A stretch of 64,000 nt of DNA from CAXXOK01 sp963675925 (GTDB lineage: Bacteria > Bacillota > Clostridia > Christensenellales > Aristaeellaceae): positions 434,001 through 498,000 of the forward strand of contig CAXXIB010000003.1 in the NCBI GenBank assembly GCA_963675925.2. The letters are read 5' to 3'. The translations under genes were made by a program, and so were the position numbers. Shown piece after piece: positions 1 to 8,734 of this stretch. The notes under the pieces were generated by a model. It saw only the letters and a list, made by a program, of their open reading frames with translations. It was not told where the DNA came from and made no database searches. Each line of letters opens with the position of its first letter. The stretch's first letter is position 1.

Positions 1-3000
1 ATGCCGACACACGCAACGTACACGTAGCCATAGCTCATTGCCATCATGCCCAGGTCTTTTTTCTTGGTGCGCTTGCCGGAGGCTGCAAACTTCGCAACCG
101 AGCCGGTAGGCGTTGCTTTGGAAGCCTGACCGCCGGTATTGGAGTACACTTCGGTATCCAGCACCAGAACGTTGACATCCTGGTTCATCGCCAGAACGTG
201 GTCCAGACCGCCGTACCCAATATCGTACGCCCAGCCATCGCCGCCGATAATCCAGACGGATTTCTTGGTCAGCATGTCGGCTTCTTCCACTACGGTGCAG
301 GCGAGCTTGCAGGCATCGCAGTCGCAGCCGTCTTCAATGCCGTCTTTGCATGCGGCCAGCAGTGCATCGCCGGTGGTCTTGGAAAGCTTGCCGTCGTTCA
401 TGGCTTCCAGCCATGCTTTGCAGGCTTCTTTGAGCGCGGGAACCGTCCAGTCGTGCTCCATGAGAGCCGTCACGGTTGCGGCCAGCTTGTCGCGGCGCTG
501 CGTGTAGGCCAGGTTCATACCAAAGCCGTACTCTGCATTGTCTTCAAACAGGCTGTTTGCCCAGGCGGGGCCATGGCCTTCTTCGTTAACGGTATAGGGG
601 CACGTGGGCGCGCTGCCGCCATAGATGGAGGAGCAGCCCGTTGCATTGGCAATGACCATGCGGTCGCCAAACAGCTGGGTGGCAAGTTTCACATAGGGGG
701 TCTCGCCACAGCCTGCGCAAGCGCCGGAGAACTCAAACAGCGGTTTGCATGCCTGCGTGTTCTTGATGGAGCCGAGGCCTTCGGGGCGAACTTCCGGCAG
801 CGAGGTCGCGAATTTCCAGTTTGCATTCTGAATATCCTGCGTTTCCAGCGGTTTCATGAACAGCGCCTTACCTTTTGCCGGGCATACCTGTTCACAATTG
901 CCACAACCGGTGCAGTCCAGCGGGCTGACCTGAATGCGGAACTGCATGCCGGCAAAATCCTTACCGGTTGCATTCTTAGTTTCAAACGCTTCGGGAGCGT
1001 CTTTTTTGTGCTCGTCATCCAGATACGTAGAACGGATGCAGGCGTGCGGGCAGACCAGCGAGCAGGTGCCGCACTGAATGCAGCTGGTGATATCCCACTC
1101 GGGCACATTGACAGCGATACCGCGCTTTTCGTACTTGGAGGTGCCAGTGGGCACGAAACCGTCCGGGCTGAAGGAGCTGACGGGCAGTTTGTCGCCTTCC
1201 TGCACTAGAATGGGCTCGATGACCGCTTCGTAGTACGGGGTGGTTTCTACGGTTGCGCAGGCGGAGCCGAACTCCGTGTTCGCCCATTCCTGCGGTACTT
1301 TGATCTCGACAAGTCCTTCAATGGCGTGGTCAATGGCGTCGTAGTTCTTCTTAACAATCGCATCGCCCTTTTTGCCATAGGTTTTCTTTGCATACGCCTT
1401 CATGTACTCGTCGGCTTTTTCGTAAGGAATGATGTCGGCGAGTTTGAAGAATGCAGCCTGCATGGTGGTGTTGATACGGTTACCCATGCCGGCTTTCAGC
1501 GCAATCTCAGTCGCGTTGATGTTGAAGAAACGCGCTTTTTTCTGTGCCAGAATGCGTTTCATCACCACAGGCAGCTGGGTTTCCATGTCCTCGGCAGACC
1601 ACTGGCTGTTCAAAAGGAACACGCCGCCTTCTTTGAGGCTGGATACCATATCATAGCGGGTAACATAGCTGGGGTTGTGGCAGGCCACAAAGTCCGCCGC
1701 GTCGATCAGGTAGGTGGACTGGATGGGCTTTTTGCCAAAACGCAGGTGGCTGACGGTGATACCGCCGGACTTTTTAGAGTCGTAGCTGAAATAGCCTTGC
1801 GCATACATATCGGTATGGTCGCCGATGATTTTGATGGAGTTTTTGTTTGCGCCAACAGTACCATCCGAGCCAAGGCCGTAGAACTTACAGCAGATGGTAC
1901 CTTCCGGCGTGGTCACAAGCTGCTCGCCAAGCGGCAGGCTGGTGCCGGTCACATCGTCATCAATACCGACGGTGAAGTGGTTCTTCATTTCGCCGGCCAG
2001 GTTATCGTACACGGCTTTGACCATGGTGGGGTTGAACTCTTTGCTGCCCAAACCATAGCGGCCGCCAACGACCTTGACATCTGTCATATCGTTTTCAAGC
2101 AGTGCGGTCATCACGTCTGCATACAGCGGCTCACCCAGCGAACCAGGCTCTTTGGTGCGGTCCAGCACGGCCAGCTTTTTGCAGGTCTTGGGAATCGCGG
2201 CCAGCATATGTTTCGCCGAGAAGGGGCGGTACATGCGGACTTTGATCAGGCCAAGCTTTTCGCCTTTGCTGTTAAGGTAATTGATGGTCTCTTCAATGGT
2301 TTCGCAACCCGAACCCATTGCCATCACAACGCGGTCGGCATCCGGTGCGCCAACGTAGTCAAACGGCTTATATTCGCGGCCGACGAGCTTGGACACCTTT
2401 GCCATCACATTTTCGATGATTTCAGGGGCATCCTGATAGTGCTTGTTGGCGGCTTCACGGTTTTGGAAGTAGATGTCGGGGTTCTGCGCGGTGCCTGCCT
2501 GGTGGGGATGATCGGGGTTGAGCGCGCGTTCGCGGAACGCCTTCACTTTATCCCAGGGCATAAGCGGCGCAAGTTCTTCATAATCGACGGCGTCGATCTT
2601 CTGTACTTCCGAAGAGGTACGGAAACCATCGAAGAAGTGCAGGAACGGTACGCTGGTTGCCAGCGTCGCCAGGTGCGCAACGATGGCCATATCCTGGGCT
2701 TCCTGAACGCTGTTGCTGGCCAGCATGGCAAAGCCGGTCTGGCGGCAGGCCATAACATCGGCATGGTCGCCGAAGATGCTCAGAGCATGTGCGGCCAGTG
2801 AACGAGCGCTGACGTGGAACACGCAGGGCAGCAGTTCACCACTGATCTTGTACATGTTGGGGATCATCAGCAGCAGACCCTGGCTGGCAGTAAAGGTTGT
2901 GGTGCAAGCACCGGCAGCAAGGCTACCGTGCACGGCGCCGGCAGCACCGGCCTCCGATTGCATCTCCTGTACCAGTACCGTTTGCCCGAAGAGATTCTTC

Positions 3001-3140
3001 TGACCTTTTGCGGCCCAGGCGTCCACGACTTCCGCCATGGATGAGGACGGCGTAATCGGATAGATTGCGGCCACTTCGCTGAACGCGTACGCTACATGGC
3101 TTACCCCGGTATTGCCGTCTACAGTCATTTTGATCGACAT
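1..3140 (-). CDS. nifJ: pyruvate:ferredoxin (flavodoxin) oxidoreductase, partial
   Basis: Oxidatively decarboxylates pyruvate to acetyl-CoA and CO2, passing electrons to ferredoxin; cytoplasmic. The 1046 codons present start MSIKMTVDGN and run off the left edge, so roughly the last 120-130 residues of a usual ~1170-residue single-chain enzyme are missing. The N-terminal domain has the AIYPITPSS pyruvate-binding stretch. Two ferredoxin-type 4Fe-4S motifs follow, starting near residue 687 (CIQCGTCSLVCP) and residue 743 (CTGCGNCEQVCP). Then come CAGCGETPY and the thiamine-diphosphate motif GDGWAYDIGYGG near residue 965, followed by YSNTGGQ. The start codon follows a strong GGAGGT. The gene is monocistronic at its 5' end, with its own promoter about 95 bases upstream. 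The identification is secure. Confidence 0.97.
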   Translation of the reverse strand, partial: MSIKMTVDGNTGVSHVAYAFSEVAAIYPITPSSSMAEVVDAWAAKGQKNLFGQTVLVQEMQSEAGAAGAVHGSLAAGACTTTFTASQGLLLMIPNMYKISGELLPCVFHVSARSLAAHALSIFGDHADVMACRQTGFAMLASNSVQEAQDMAIVAHLATLATSVPFLHFFDGFRTSSEVQKIDAVDYEELAPLMPWDKVKAFRERALNPDHPHQAGTAQNPDIYFQNREAANKHYQDAPEIIENVMAKVSKLVGREYKPFDYVGAPDADRVVMAMGSGCETIEETINYLNSKGEKLGLIKVRMYRPFSAKHMLAAIPKTCKKLAVLDRTKEPGSLGEPLYADVMTALLENDMTDVKVVGGRYGLGSKEFNPTMVKAVYDNLAGEMKNHFTVGIDDDVTGTSLPLGEQLVTTPEGTICCKFYGLGSDGTVGANKNSIKIIGDHTDMYAQGYFSYDSKKSGGITVSHLRFGKKPIQSTYLIDAADFVACHNPSYVTRYDMVSSLKEGGVFLLNSQWSAEDMETQLPVVMKRILAQKKARFFNINATEIALKAGMGNRINTTMQAAFFKLADIIPYEKADEYMKAYAKKTYGKKGDAIVKKNYDAIDHAIEGLVEIKVPQEWANTEFGSACATVETTPYYEAVIEPILVQEGDKLPVSSFSPDGFVPTGTSKYEKRGIAVNVPEWDITSCIQCGTCSLVCPHACIRSTYLDDEHKKDAPEAFETKNATGKDFAGMQFRIQVSPLDCTGCGNCEQVCPAKGKALFMKPLETQDIQNANWKFATSLPEVRPEGLGSIKNTQACKPLFEFSGACAGCGETPYVKLATQLFGDRMVIANATGCSSIYGGSAPTCPYTVNEEGHGPAWANSLFEDNAEYGFGMNLAYTQRRDKLAATVTALMEHDWTVPALKEACKAWLEAMNDGKLSKTTGDALLAACKDGIEDGCDCDACKLACTVVEEADMLTKKSVWIIGGDGWAYDIGYGGLDHVLAMNQDVNVLVLDTEVYSNTGGQASKATPTGSVAKFAASGKRTKKKDLGMMAMSYGYVYVACVG

Positions 3141-3233
3141 TGAGCTACCTCCAAGTTTAGTTATTTGAAAGCCATCTGCCATGCCGATTCGCACCGCAAA
3201 CGGGAATTTCCGTAAGGCTATTTCCAATCATAT

Positions 3234-3262
3234 ATTATAGAAACTTGACAAGTTATTGTCAA
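3234..3262 (-). promoter_or_regulatory. promoter of the PFOR gene
   Basis: On the minus strand TTGACA (3257-3262) and TATAAT (3234-3239) are separated by exactly 17 bases, a perfect sigma-A consensus. Predicted transcription start is near 3227, giving an ~87-base leader before the ATG at 3140. Such a strong promoter fits a central fermentation enzyme. Confidence 0.85.
3245..3262. promoter_or_regulatory. 18-bp palindrome overlapping the PFOR -35 box; candidate Rex-type operator
   Basis: TTGACAA, four bases, TTGTCAA: a perfect 7-4-7 inverted repeat. The Rex repressor consensus TTGTGAA-N4-TTCACAA has the same 18-bp geometry and the same outer TTG/CAA and inner AA/TT, differing at two positions in each arm. 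It covers the whole -35 hexamer, so a bound protein would block RNA polymerase. The assignment to Rex is inference. Confidence 0.5.
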
Positions 3263-3307
3263 CCAAACGGCTGTTTGTTAGTCAGATTTCACGGAAACGC
3301 TATACTA

Positions 3308-3346
3308 TTTTTGTCTACAAAAATCGGTCGTTTCAGCAGACAAAAA
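3308..3346 (-). terminator. AT-rich inverted repeat downstream of the lplD-like gene, possible terminator
   Basis: Perfect 9-base arms (TTTTTGTCT at 3308-3316 and AGACAAAAA at 3338-3346) are separated by 21 bases, just past the stop of the minus-strand glycosidase gene. The arms contain the U-rich tract themselves and the stem is weak, so this could instead be a protein-binding site upstream of PFOR. Confidence 0.35.
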
Positions 3347-3370
3347 TCTTCACACTTTAGTGAACCACGT

Positions 3371-4771
3371 TCACCATTTTACCGTCCATCCCGGCAAATA
3401 CGCTTTTGTGTTTTCCAGCATGGTTTGGTACAAGGTTTTGGCATCGGCAAGCGAGACGGATTCCATCAACGGGTCTCCTGCGAACACATGAAATGCCAGG
3501 GACGCATCCCTGTGCTTGATGGCCGCCAGAATATCATCCTGCGCTAATGCTGCTGGCATGGTTAAGGCATAGGCTACCCCCTGCATGGCACCGCTGAGGA
3601 TAGGCGTTACGCGGTGATCGGCAAACACAGCGTTGGTTTCAACCACGGTACCCAGCGGCAGATTGGCGATTTGCCCGGTGTTTGGCAGGTTCACGTTAGA
3701 GACCAAGGGTTCAAGGCCGCAAAATGCCTTGATCATCGCTACGCCTTCCTCCCCCGTCGGTTTGATTTCGAAACGCTCCTCGCCTGTATACAGCCGCTCA
3801 GACTTCGTGAGCAGTTCCTCCCGATTTTTCTTGCGCCACGATACCGGCGTAAGGGTAAAGCGGTAGCTGTGTGCCTGATCCGGCGATGCAAGATAACGCG
3901 ACGCCGGGTTGAACTCCGCTAAATGCCGGTCCCCTGCCGCAGCAATTTGCCCGGTGCGTAAAAACAAATCCATTTTCACCATCTGTGCGCTGTCAAAAAA
4001 GCGATTCATCCAGTTATCGTCGCTTCCCTCGGCATACCCGGTCTGCGCATAGGTCTTTACAAACTGTTGGTACACCGGATACAGATCAATACCCCGGTAG
4101 CTAGCCTTGGTGATGAACGTAAAATGATTCACGCCCTGCACGGTGGTTTGCAGCTCCTGCCGCGTTACATTTTCAATGCCCCGGAACTCCGCCAGCGCTT
4201 TGCATAACAGCGACTGCGTATGAAACACCTCGTGACAGCAGCCGACCGCCTTGATGGCGGGAAAGGTATCGTACAATACCCGCATGCACAACGCCATGGG
4301 GTTAGTATAGTTGATGACAAACGCCTCAGGACAAATCCGTTTGATATCTTCGGCGATCTCCTGAAACATTGGCCCGGTACGCAGCGCCCGTACCAGCCCA
4401 CCCGGGCCGGTGGTATCGCCGACCGGTTGATATACCCCGTATTTTTCCGGTGCGTGAACATCGGATTCCATTTCGTCAAAGGTTCCGGGTAGGATGGAAA
4501 TCACAACCACATCCGCGTCTTGCAGCGCTTCCTTGCGCGTTTGGCAGGCATGGTAGTGCCAGTCGCCCTTCACATCGCTGCGACCGCGCAGGCTGTTGCC
4601 AATGTGCTCGTTTTTATCGGCAGCGTCCTGATCGATATCGAACAAAGCGACCGTTCCGGATATGCTGTCTTCCATGGCCAGGTCACTCATCAACCCCCAC
4701 GCCCAGCCTCTGGAACCGCCGCCGATATACGCAATTTTGAGATCCTTTACACGCCCCTGATCAATTTGCAT
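3371..4771 (-). CDS. lplD: family 4 glycoside hydrolase, LplD-like alpha-galacturonidase
   Basis: GH4 enzymes cleave glycosidic bonds by an NAD+- and Mn2+-dependent oxidation/elimination mechanism in the cytoplasm. The protein has 466 residues, normal for the family. It opens with the Rossmann signature KIAYIGGGSRGWA, then ADVVVISILPG, the family motif VINYTNPM, GCCHEVF (the CHE metal/substrate motif) and GVNHFTFI. As I recall it, the closest known sequence pattern is Bacillus subtilis LplD (IAYIGGGSQGWA, GDTVGPGG, GINHFTWITKASYR), an alpha-galacturonidase; MelA- or CelF-type enzymes look less similar. The ATG follows GGGAGG. It lies 20 bases after the neighbouring glycosidase gene and is probably co-transcribed with it, which suggests joint degradation of imported pectin-type oligosaccharides. 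The family is certain, the substrate probable. Confidence 0.85.
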   Translation of the reverse strand: MQIDQGRVKDLKIAYIGGGSRGWAWGLMSDLAMEDSISGTVALFDIDQDAADKNEHIGNSLRGRSDVKGDWHYHACQTRKEALQDADVVVISILPGTFDEMESDVHAPEKYGVYQPVGDTTGPGGLVRALRTGPMFQEIAEDIKRICPEAFVINYTNPMALCMRVLYDTFPAIKAVGCCHEVFHTQSLLCKALAEFRGIENVTRQELQTTVQGVNHFTFITKASYRGIDLYPVYQQFVKTYAQTGYAEGSDDNWMNRFFDSAQMVKMDLFLRTGQIAAAGDRHLAEFNPASRYLASPDQAHSYRFTLTPVSWRKKNREELLTKSERLYTGEERFEIKPTGEEGVAMIKAFCGLEPLVSNVNLPNTGQIANLPLGTVVETNAVFADHRVTPILSGAMQGVAYALTMPAALAQDDILAAIKHRDASLAFHVFAGDPLMESVSLADAKTLYQTMLENTKAYLPGWTVKW

Positions 4772-4791
4772 GATGATCCTCCCGGTATTTT

Positions 4792-6177
4792 TTATAGGAT
4801 GGGAACCCGCCGGATGATTTCGCCCTGCAGATCGGTTATGATTCGCTGCCCGGTTTCAGCCTTCCATACGGGTTTTCCGTTAATCGACCCTTCCATTATA
4901 CTCCCACAAGCGCGCAGTGTGTAAGTATTTTCATTCCAAATTTGTGTGTACTCAGTTTCACTTCCGCCAATGTGGCTCCACCAAAGCTCTCCCCGCTGTA
5001 TATGAATGCCGTAGAGCCGTGATACATACTCAAGTACGGACAGCATCACCGGGCCATAGCCGTCCACCTCTCCCTGCCGCCTCCCGCTTACGGGGTCGAA
5101 CTGCTGGGGAAAGATGCAATCGTCTTCCAGCGCTTTGAAAAGCTTCAATCCCAGCTTTGTAACGATGGGTGCATAGCCGTACCGTTCCAACGCATGGATT
5201 GCCCGCTGGTAGGTTAGCCCCTGCGGTTGGCCGCTCCAGTTATTATCCGCGTCATCTAAATACAGCGGATCATTCATCGCAACGGACGGCAAAGGAAACG
5301 GCGTCCAAAACTCCGCCGGATTGAGCAGATGTTCGTTGACAAAGCGATCTGCCATAGCCTGCGAAAACGAACCCCAGTACATACAGCGCAGGTTGTTATG
5401 CAATAGGGTTTTGAGTGTTTTGCCGTTTTTATCGCGGTCATAGCAGGCACCACTTGTTTCATCCCATAAATACGAACGAATCTTCCCGGATACCGCATTT
5501 GCCAGCGCTGTCCAGTGTGCTTCCTGCCCGTTATTCAGAATACGGGCAATCGCTGCTAAGGTGCTGCGGGATGTATAGGAATAGCTCATAAAGTCCATCG
5601 ACTGTATGGGTACATACCGGTAACCTTGCGGCGGTTTGGGCGATTCCCACCAGCGGGGCGCATCGCCGTATCGTTTGGCGTTGTCCTCCCCCGTATCGTA
5701 CACGCACCAGGATTCCAAGCAGCCGTTGTCTGTGGAATCGCGCTCGCGCCAAAGCCAGCCATCAAAACGTTCCAGGCATGTATATAAGCGATTTAGATAC
5801 GCATTGTCCTGCCCAATCCAGTAATACAGGTTGAGTGCCGGTTCCGGAAAACAGAAGCCCTGCACCTTGTTGAACTGAGGTAATAGCTTTCCGTTTTCTA
5901 CGGTGATGCTTCCCGGCAAGCGTCCGTCTTCCCGTTGGCACTCCATAAACAACAGCTGGTTGTTTAGCGCGACTTCTACATCGCGCTTTGCGTACATCTC
6001 CCCACCCATGGGTTGGGTTTCAAGCCATATTTTCTCATAGCCGCCACCCTCCACCAGCACGCGTCGGCCTGCAAAATCGCGGATGTTGTGTTTCAGTTTT
6101 TGCTGGGCAATGTGATATAGCCTCTGCAAGGCATCCAGTTCCGTATGAAATGTAACCGATGTGTTGGTTTGTTTCAT
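4792..6177 (-). CDS. MGH1/GH63-like (alpha/alpha)6-barrel glycoside hydrolase
   Basis: A 461-residue protein with no signal peptide, hence cytoplasmic. It is rich in helix-forming and aromatic stretches typical of (alpha/alpha)6-barrel glycosidases of the mannosylglycerate hydrolase (MGH1)/GH63/GH37 group: an early KIWLETQPMGGEMYAKRD segment, SMDFMSYSYTSRS, FWTPFPLPSVA, and YLDDADNNWSGQPQGLTY, where the D and the W-S-G-x-x-x-G pattern resemble the acid-site loop of that clan. It ends with EYTQIWNENTYTLR. The exact substrate cannot be read. It sits between a ComEA-like gene (35 bases upstream) and the LplD-like gene (20 bases downstream), so a role in processing plant-derived oligosaccharides is inferred. 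The start follows GAGGAT at good spacing. Confidence 0.6.
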   Translation of the reverse strand: MKQTNTSVTFHTELDALQRLYHIAQQKLKHNIRDFAGRRVLVEGGGYEKIWLETQPMGGEMYAKRDVEVALNNQLLFMECQREDGRLPGSITVENGKLLPQFNKVQGFCFPEPALNLYYWIGQDNAYLNRLYTCLERFDGWLWRERDSTDNGCLESWCVYDTGEDNAKRYGDAPRWWESPKPPQGYRYVPIQSMDFMSYSYTSRSTLAAIARILNNGQEAHWTALANAVSGKIRSYLWDETSGACYDRDKNGKTLKTLLHNNLRCMYWGSFSQAMADRFVNEHLLNPAEFWTPFPLPSVAMNDPLYLDDADNNWSGQPQGLTYQRAIHALERYGYAPIVTKLGLKLFKALEDDCIFPQQFDPVSGRRQGEVDGYGPVMLSVLEYVSRLYGIHIQRGELWWSHIGGSETEYTQIWNENTYTLRACGSIMEGSINGKPVWKAETGQRIITDLQGEIIRRVPIL

Positions 6178-6211
6178 CCGCTGTTATCCTCACTGATGAT
6201 CCCATGGAGAA

Positions 6212-6580
6212 TTAAGGTGTTATTGTGCGCCAGGTGAAATCCAGCTGATCATAAATTTTTGCAAGCGTTTTCTCGCCGATGCCTTTGACATAGATTAAAT
6301 CTTCCGGATAGTCAAACGGTCCGTTGATCTCCCGGTCGGCCAGCAGCGCTCTGATTTGCCCGGCGTTGATCCCATTAAGAGATTGTAAAGCGTCCTCATC
6401 CGCTGTGTTCACATTGACCGTTCCGCTTGGCCACGTATAGGGTGGCACGGAAACCACAGGTTTTTGACTGCCTTGCAGATACTGTACTGTTTCCGGGTGA
6501 TCCCAGTGCATTGCTAGCAGTACACCAGCCGATAGTATGAGCAGCGCTGTTAAAGCAATTGCCCATGCCCGTCGCGTCAT
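6212..6580 (-). CDS. membrane-anchored helix-hairpin-helix protein, ComEA-like
   Basis: A 122-residue protein. Residues ~5-24 form one hydrophobic segment (IALTALLILSAGVLLA), followed by a proline-rich linker and a ComEA-type helix-hairpin-helix pair from ~54 to 115: VNVNTADEDALQSLNGI and later LIYVKGIGEKTLAKI. This fold binds double-stranded DNA backbone and in ComEA captures DNA outside the cell during transformation. Only the second HhH motif is fully canonical (G-I-G-x-x-T); the first has LNGINAGQI. It overlaps the end of cysS by 4 bases, so it is translationally coupled. No comEC lies beside it, although dprA and comM occur elsewhere in the window. A DNA-uptake role is plausible but not shown. 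Confidence 0.7.
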   Translation of the reverse strand: MTRRAWAIALTALLILSAGVLLAMHWDHPETVQYLQGSQKPVVSVPPYTWPSGTVNVNTADEDALQSLNGINAGQIRALLADREINGPFDYPEDLIYVKGIGEKTLAKIYDQLDFTWRTITP

Positions 6581-7974
6581 ACGCTTTTGCGAACTTTCTG
6601 TCCTGCCGCTGTATCTTCCAGTATATAACCGGCAGCCTGCACCGCGTCGCGCAGTTCATCGGAGCGTTTCCAGTTCTTTTCCTTGCGGGCTGTTTCGCGT
6701 TCTGCAAGCATATCACTGATCTCTTGCGGAATCTCATCGGTTTTCTTAAGTAACAGGCCCAGCACGTCGGTCATACGCAGCATCGTCTGCTGTGCTTTGT
6801 CCAGTGCGGCTTTGCTTACGCCAGCCTGCGGCAGTTTGAATATTTCACGAACAAGCTCAAACAGCGCACCAATGGCATCGGCCGTGTTCAGGTCATCGGC
6901 CATGGCGGCGTTGAATTTCTCCAGCGCTTTGTCCGCTTCTTGCATCAGACTGACTTCGGCTTGATTCGGCTCTCTGTCCTCGGCAGTTTTTTGCAAGAAG
7001 CTTAGCTGATCCCGCGCGCCATATAAACGTTCCAGTGCGCTGGCGGCCTGCGCAATCAACTCCCGTGAGAAGTTCACAGGACTGCGATAATGTGACGAAA
7101 GCATAAACATGCGCACGTTTTCCAAATCATACTCGGCGGCAATATCACGCACGGTAAAGAAGTTGCCCTGCGATTTACTCATCTTTTCGTTATCAATGTT
7201 AATAAAGCCGTTATGCATCCAGTAATTCACATACGGTTTTCCGGTTGCACCTTCGCTTTGTGCGATCTCGTTTTCATGGTGCGGGAAAAGCAAATCCTTG
7301 CCGCCTGTATGAATATCAAAAGTTTCACCAAGGTATTCCATACTCATGGCGGAGCACTCAATATGCCAACCGGGCCGGCCGGGGCCCCAGGGGCTGTCCC
7401 ATGCCGGTTCACCGGGCTTTTGCGCTTTCCAAAGGGCAAAGTCCATCGGGTTTTCCTTTTGCTCGTTCACATCAATCCGTGCGCCGCTTTCTAAATCCTC
7501 TAAGTTTTGGCCGCACAGGTGACCGTAATCTTTGAACGCGTGCACACGATAATACACGTTGCCTTTTTCAGCATAAGCCAATTTTTTTTGTATCAGCTTT
7601 TCGATGATCGCAATAATCTGCGGAATATGCTCGGTCGCACGCGGATGCACCGTCGCCGGGCGAATGCCGAGGTTTTTCGCATCGATAAAATATTCCTTGA
7701 TGTAACGCTCCGCCAGTTCCTTCACAGTGATGCCTTCCTCGTTGGCGCGGTTGATCATCTTGTCGTCAATATCGGTGAAATTCTGTACAAAGGTTACGTC
7801 ATACCCGACGGATTCAAGGTAACGGCGCAGCACATCAAACAGAATAAACGGACGAGCGTTGCCAATATGGAAATAATCGTACACGGTGGGACCGCAGGCG
7901 TAGATGCCGACCTTGCCTTCGTGTACCGGAACAAACTCTTCTTTTTTTCTGGTTTTACTGTTATATATCCTCAT
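6577..7974 (-). CDS. cysS: cysteinyl-tRNA synthetase
   Basis: Class I aminoacyl-tRNA synthetase that charges tRNA-Cys in the cytoplasm. The ATG at 7974 is preferred: the protein then begins MRIYNSKTRKKEEF, has 465 residues like other CysRS, follows GGAAGAG, and starts one base after the cysE stop. The longer reading from 8010 would overlap cysE for no reason. Key motifs: zinc ligand and HIGH-type motif in YACGPTVYDYFHIGNARP, WHIECSAMS and HHENEIAQSE for zinc, and KMSKSQGNF. The neighbouring cysE makes the cysteine precursor, a gene pairing common in Firmicutes. Confidence 0.97.
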   Translation of the reverse strand: MRIYNSKTRKKEEFVPVHEGKVGIYACGPTVYDYFHIGNARPFILFDVLRRYLESVGYDVTFVQNFTDIDDKMINRANEEGITVKELAERYIKEYFIDAKNLGIRPATVHPRATEHIPQIIAIIEKLIQKKLAYAEKGNVYYRVHAFKDYGHLCGQNLEDLESGARIDVNEQKENPMDFALWKAQKPGEPAWDSPWGPGRPGWHIECSAMSMEYLGETFDIHTGGKDLLFPHHENEIAQSEGATGKPYVNYWMHNGFINIDNEKMSKSQGNFFTVRDIAAEYDLENVRMFMLSSHYRSPVNFSRELIAQAASALERLYGARDQLSFLQKTAEDREPNQAEVSLMQEADKALEKFNAAMADDLNTADAIGALFELVREIFKLPQAGVSKAALDKAQQTMLRMTDVLGLLLKKTDEIPQEISDMLAERETARKEKNWKRSDELRDAVQAAGYILEDTAAGQKVRKSV

Positions 7975-7975
7975 A

Positions 7976-8722
7976 TTATTTCTCTTCCTCCAGCCGTACC
8001 GGCTCATCATCGTTGCTAAAGTTGATTGGGCATTTCCCTATACTGGCAATATCCTCTTCCTCGCAGCCCAGCCTTTTGGCGTGTCTCACCAGACATTCTT
8101 CCAGCGAAATCAAGCGATTATACATACCCTCCATCCGATCCTGTATCGGGTCGGGCAAATTGATTTGATCCAGATCGACATCGGTGATTTGGTTGGCTTT
8201 GCGCACAATACGGCCAGGATTGCCGACCACCGTACAATACGGCGGTACATTTTTTAGCACAATGGCACCCGCGCCGATTTTGGAGTGATCCCCAATCGTG
8301 ATCGGCCCCAATACCTTAGCGCCCGCACCGATGGTTACACCATTGCCAATGGTCGGGTGGCGTTTGCCAATATCCTTACCCGTACCGCCGAGCGTAACGC
8401 CCTGGTAGATGGTCACATCATCGCCGACGACAGCGGTTTCACCAATCACGATACCGTCACCATGGTCGATAAACACCCTGCGGCCGATGGTCGCACCGGG
8501 GTGAATTTCAATGCTTGTCTTGTTGCGCGTTCGCTGGCTGAGGATACGGGCGAGGATCGGATGTCCTTTTTCCAGCAATGAATGTGCATGTCGGTGCCTG
8601 CGCAGCGCTTGCAGGCCCGGATAGCACAAGCGTACTTCCAGCCTGTTTACGGCTGCGGGATCGCGAAGCAAGACTGCTTCCACGTCTTCCCGCGCCAGCA
8701 TTCTTCTTTCTTTCCAATTCAT
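7976..8722 (-). CDS. cysE: serine O-acetyltransferase
   Basis: Acetylates L-serine with acetyl-CoA to make O-acetylserine, the first step of cysteine synthesis. 248 residues. The N-terminal helical domain ends near RILSQRTR, followed by a left-handed parallel beta-helix of hexapeptide repeats: IEIHPGATIGRRVFIDHGDG (containing the catalytic His/Asp pair), VVGDDVTIYQGVTLGGTG, and IGDHSKIGAGAIVL. NPGRIVRK ends the fold. A C-terminal tail of about 55 residues follows. It is placed between ppk and cysS in an apparent operon. No cysK is in the window. Confidence 0.95.
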   Translation of the reverse strand: MNWKERRMLAREDVEAVLLRDPAAVNRLEVRLCYPGLQALRRHRHAHSLLEKGHPILARILSQRTRNKTSIEIHPGATIGRRVFIDHGDGIVIGETAVVGDDVTIYQGVTLGGTGKDIGKRHPTIGNGVTIGAGAKVLGPITIGDHSKIGAGAIVLKNVPPYCTVVGNPGRIVRKANQITDVDLDQINLPDPIQDRMEGMYNRLISLEECLVRHAKRLGCEEEDIASIGKCPINFSNDDEPVRLEEEK

Positions 8723-8734
8723 GATGGATAATCC

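Noticed and set aside
198..2801. Long plus-strand frames at 198-1208 and 1326-2801
   Set aside because: They are antisense shadows of the PFOR gene, whose protein is unmistakable on the minus strand.
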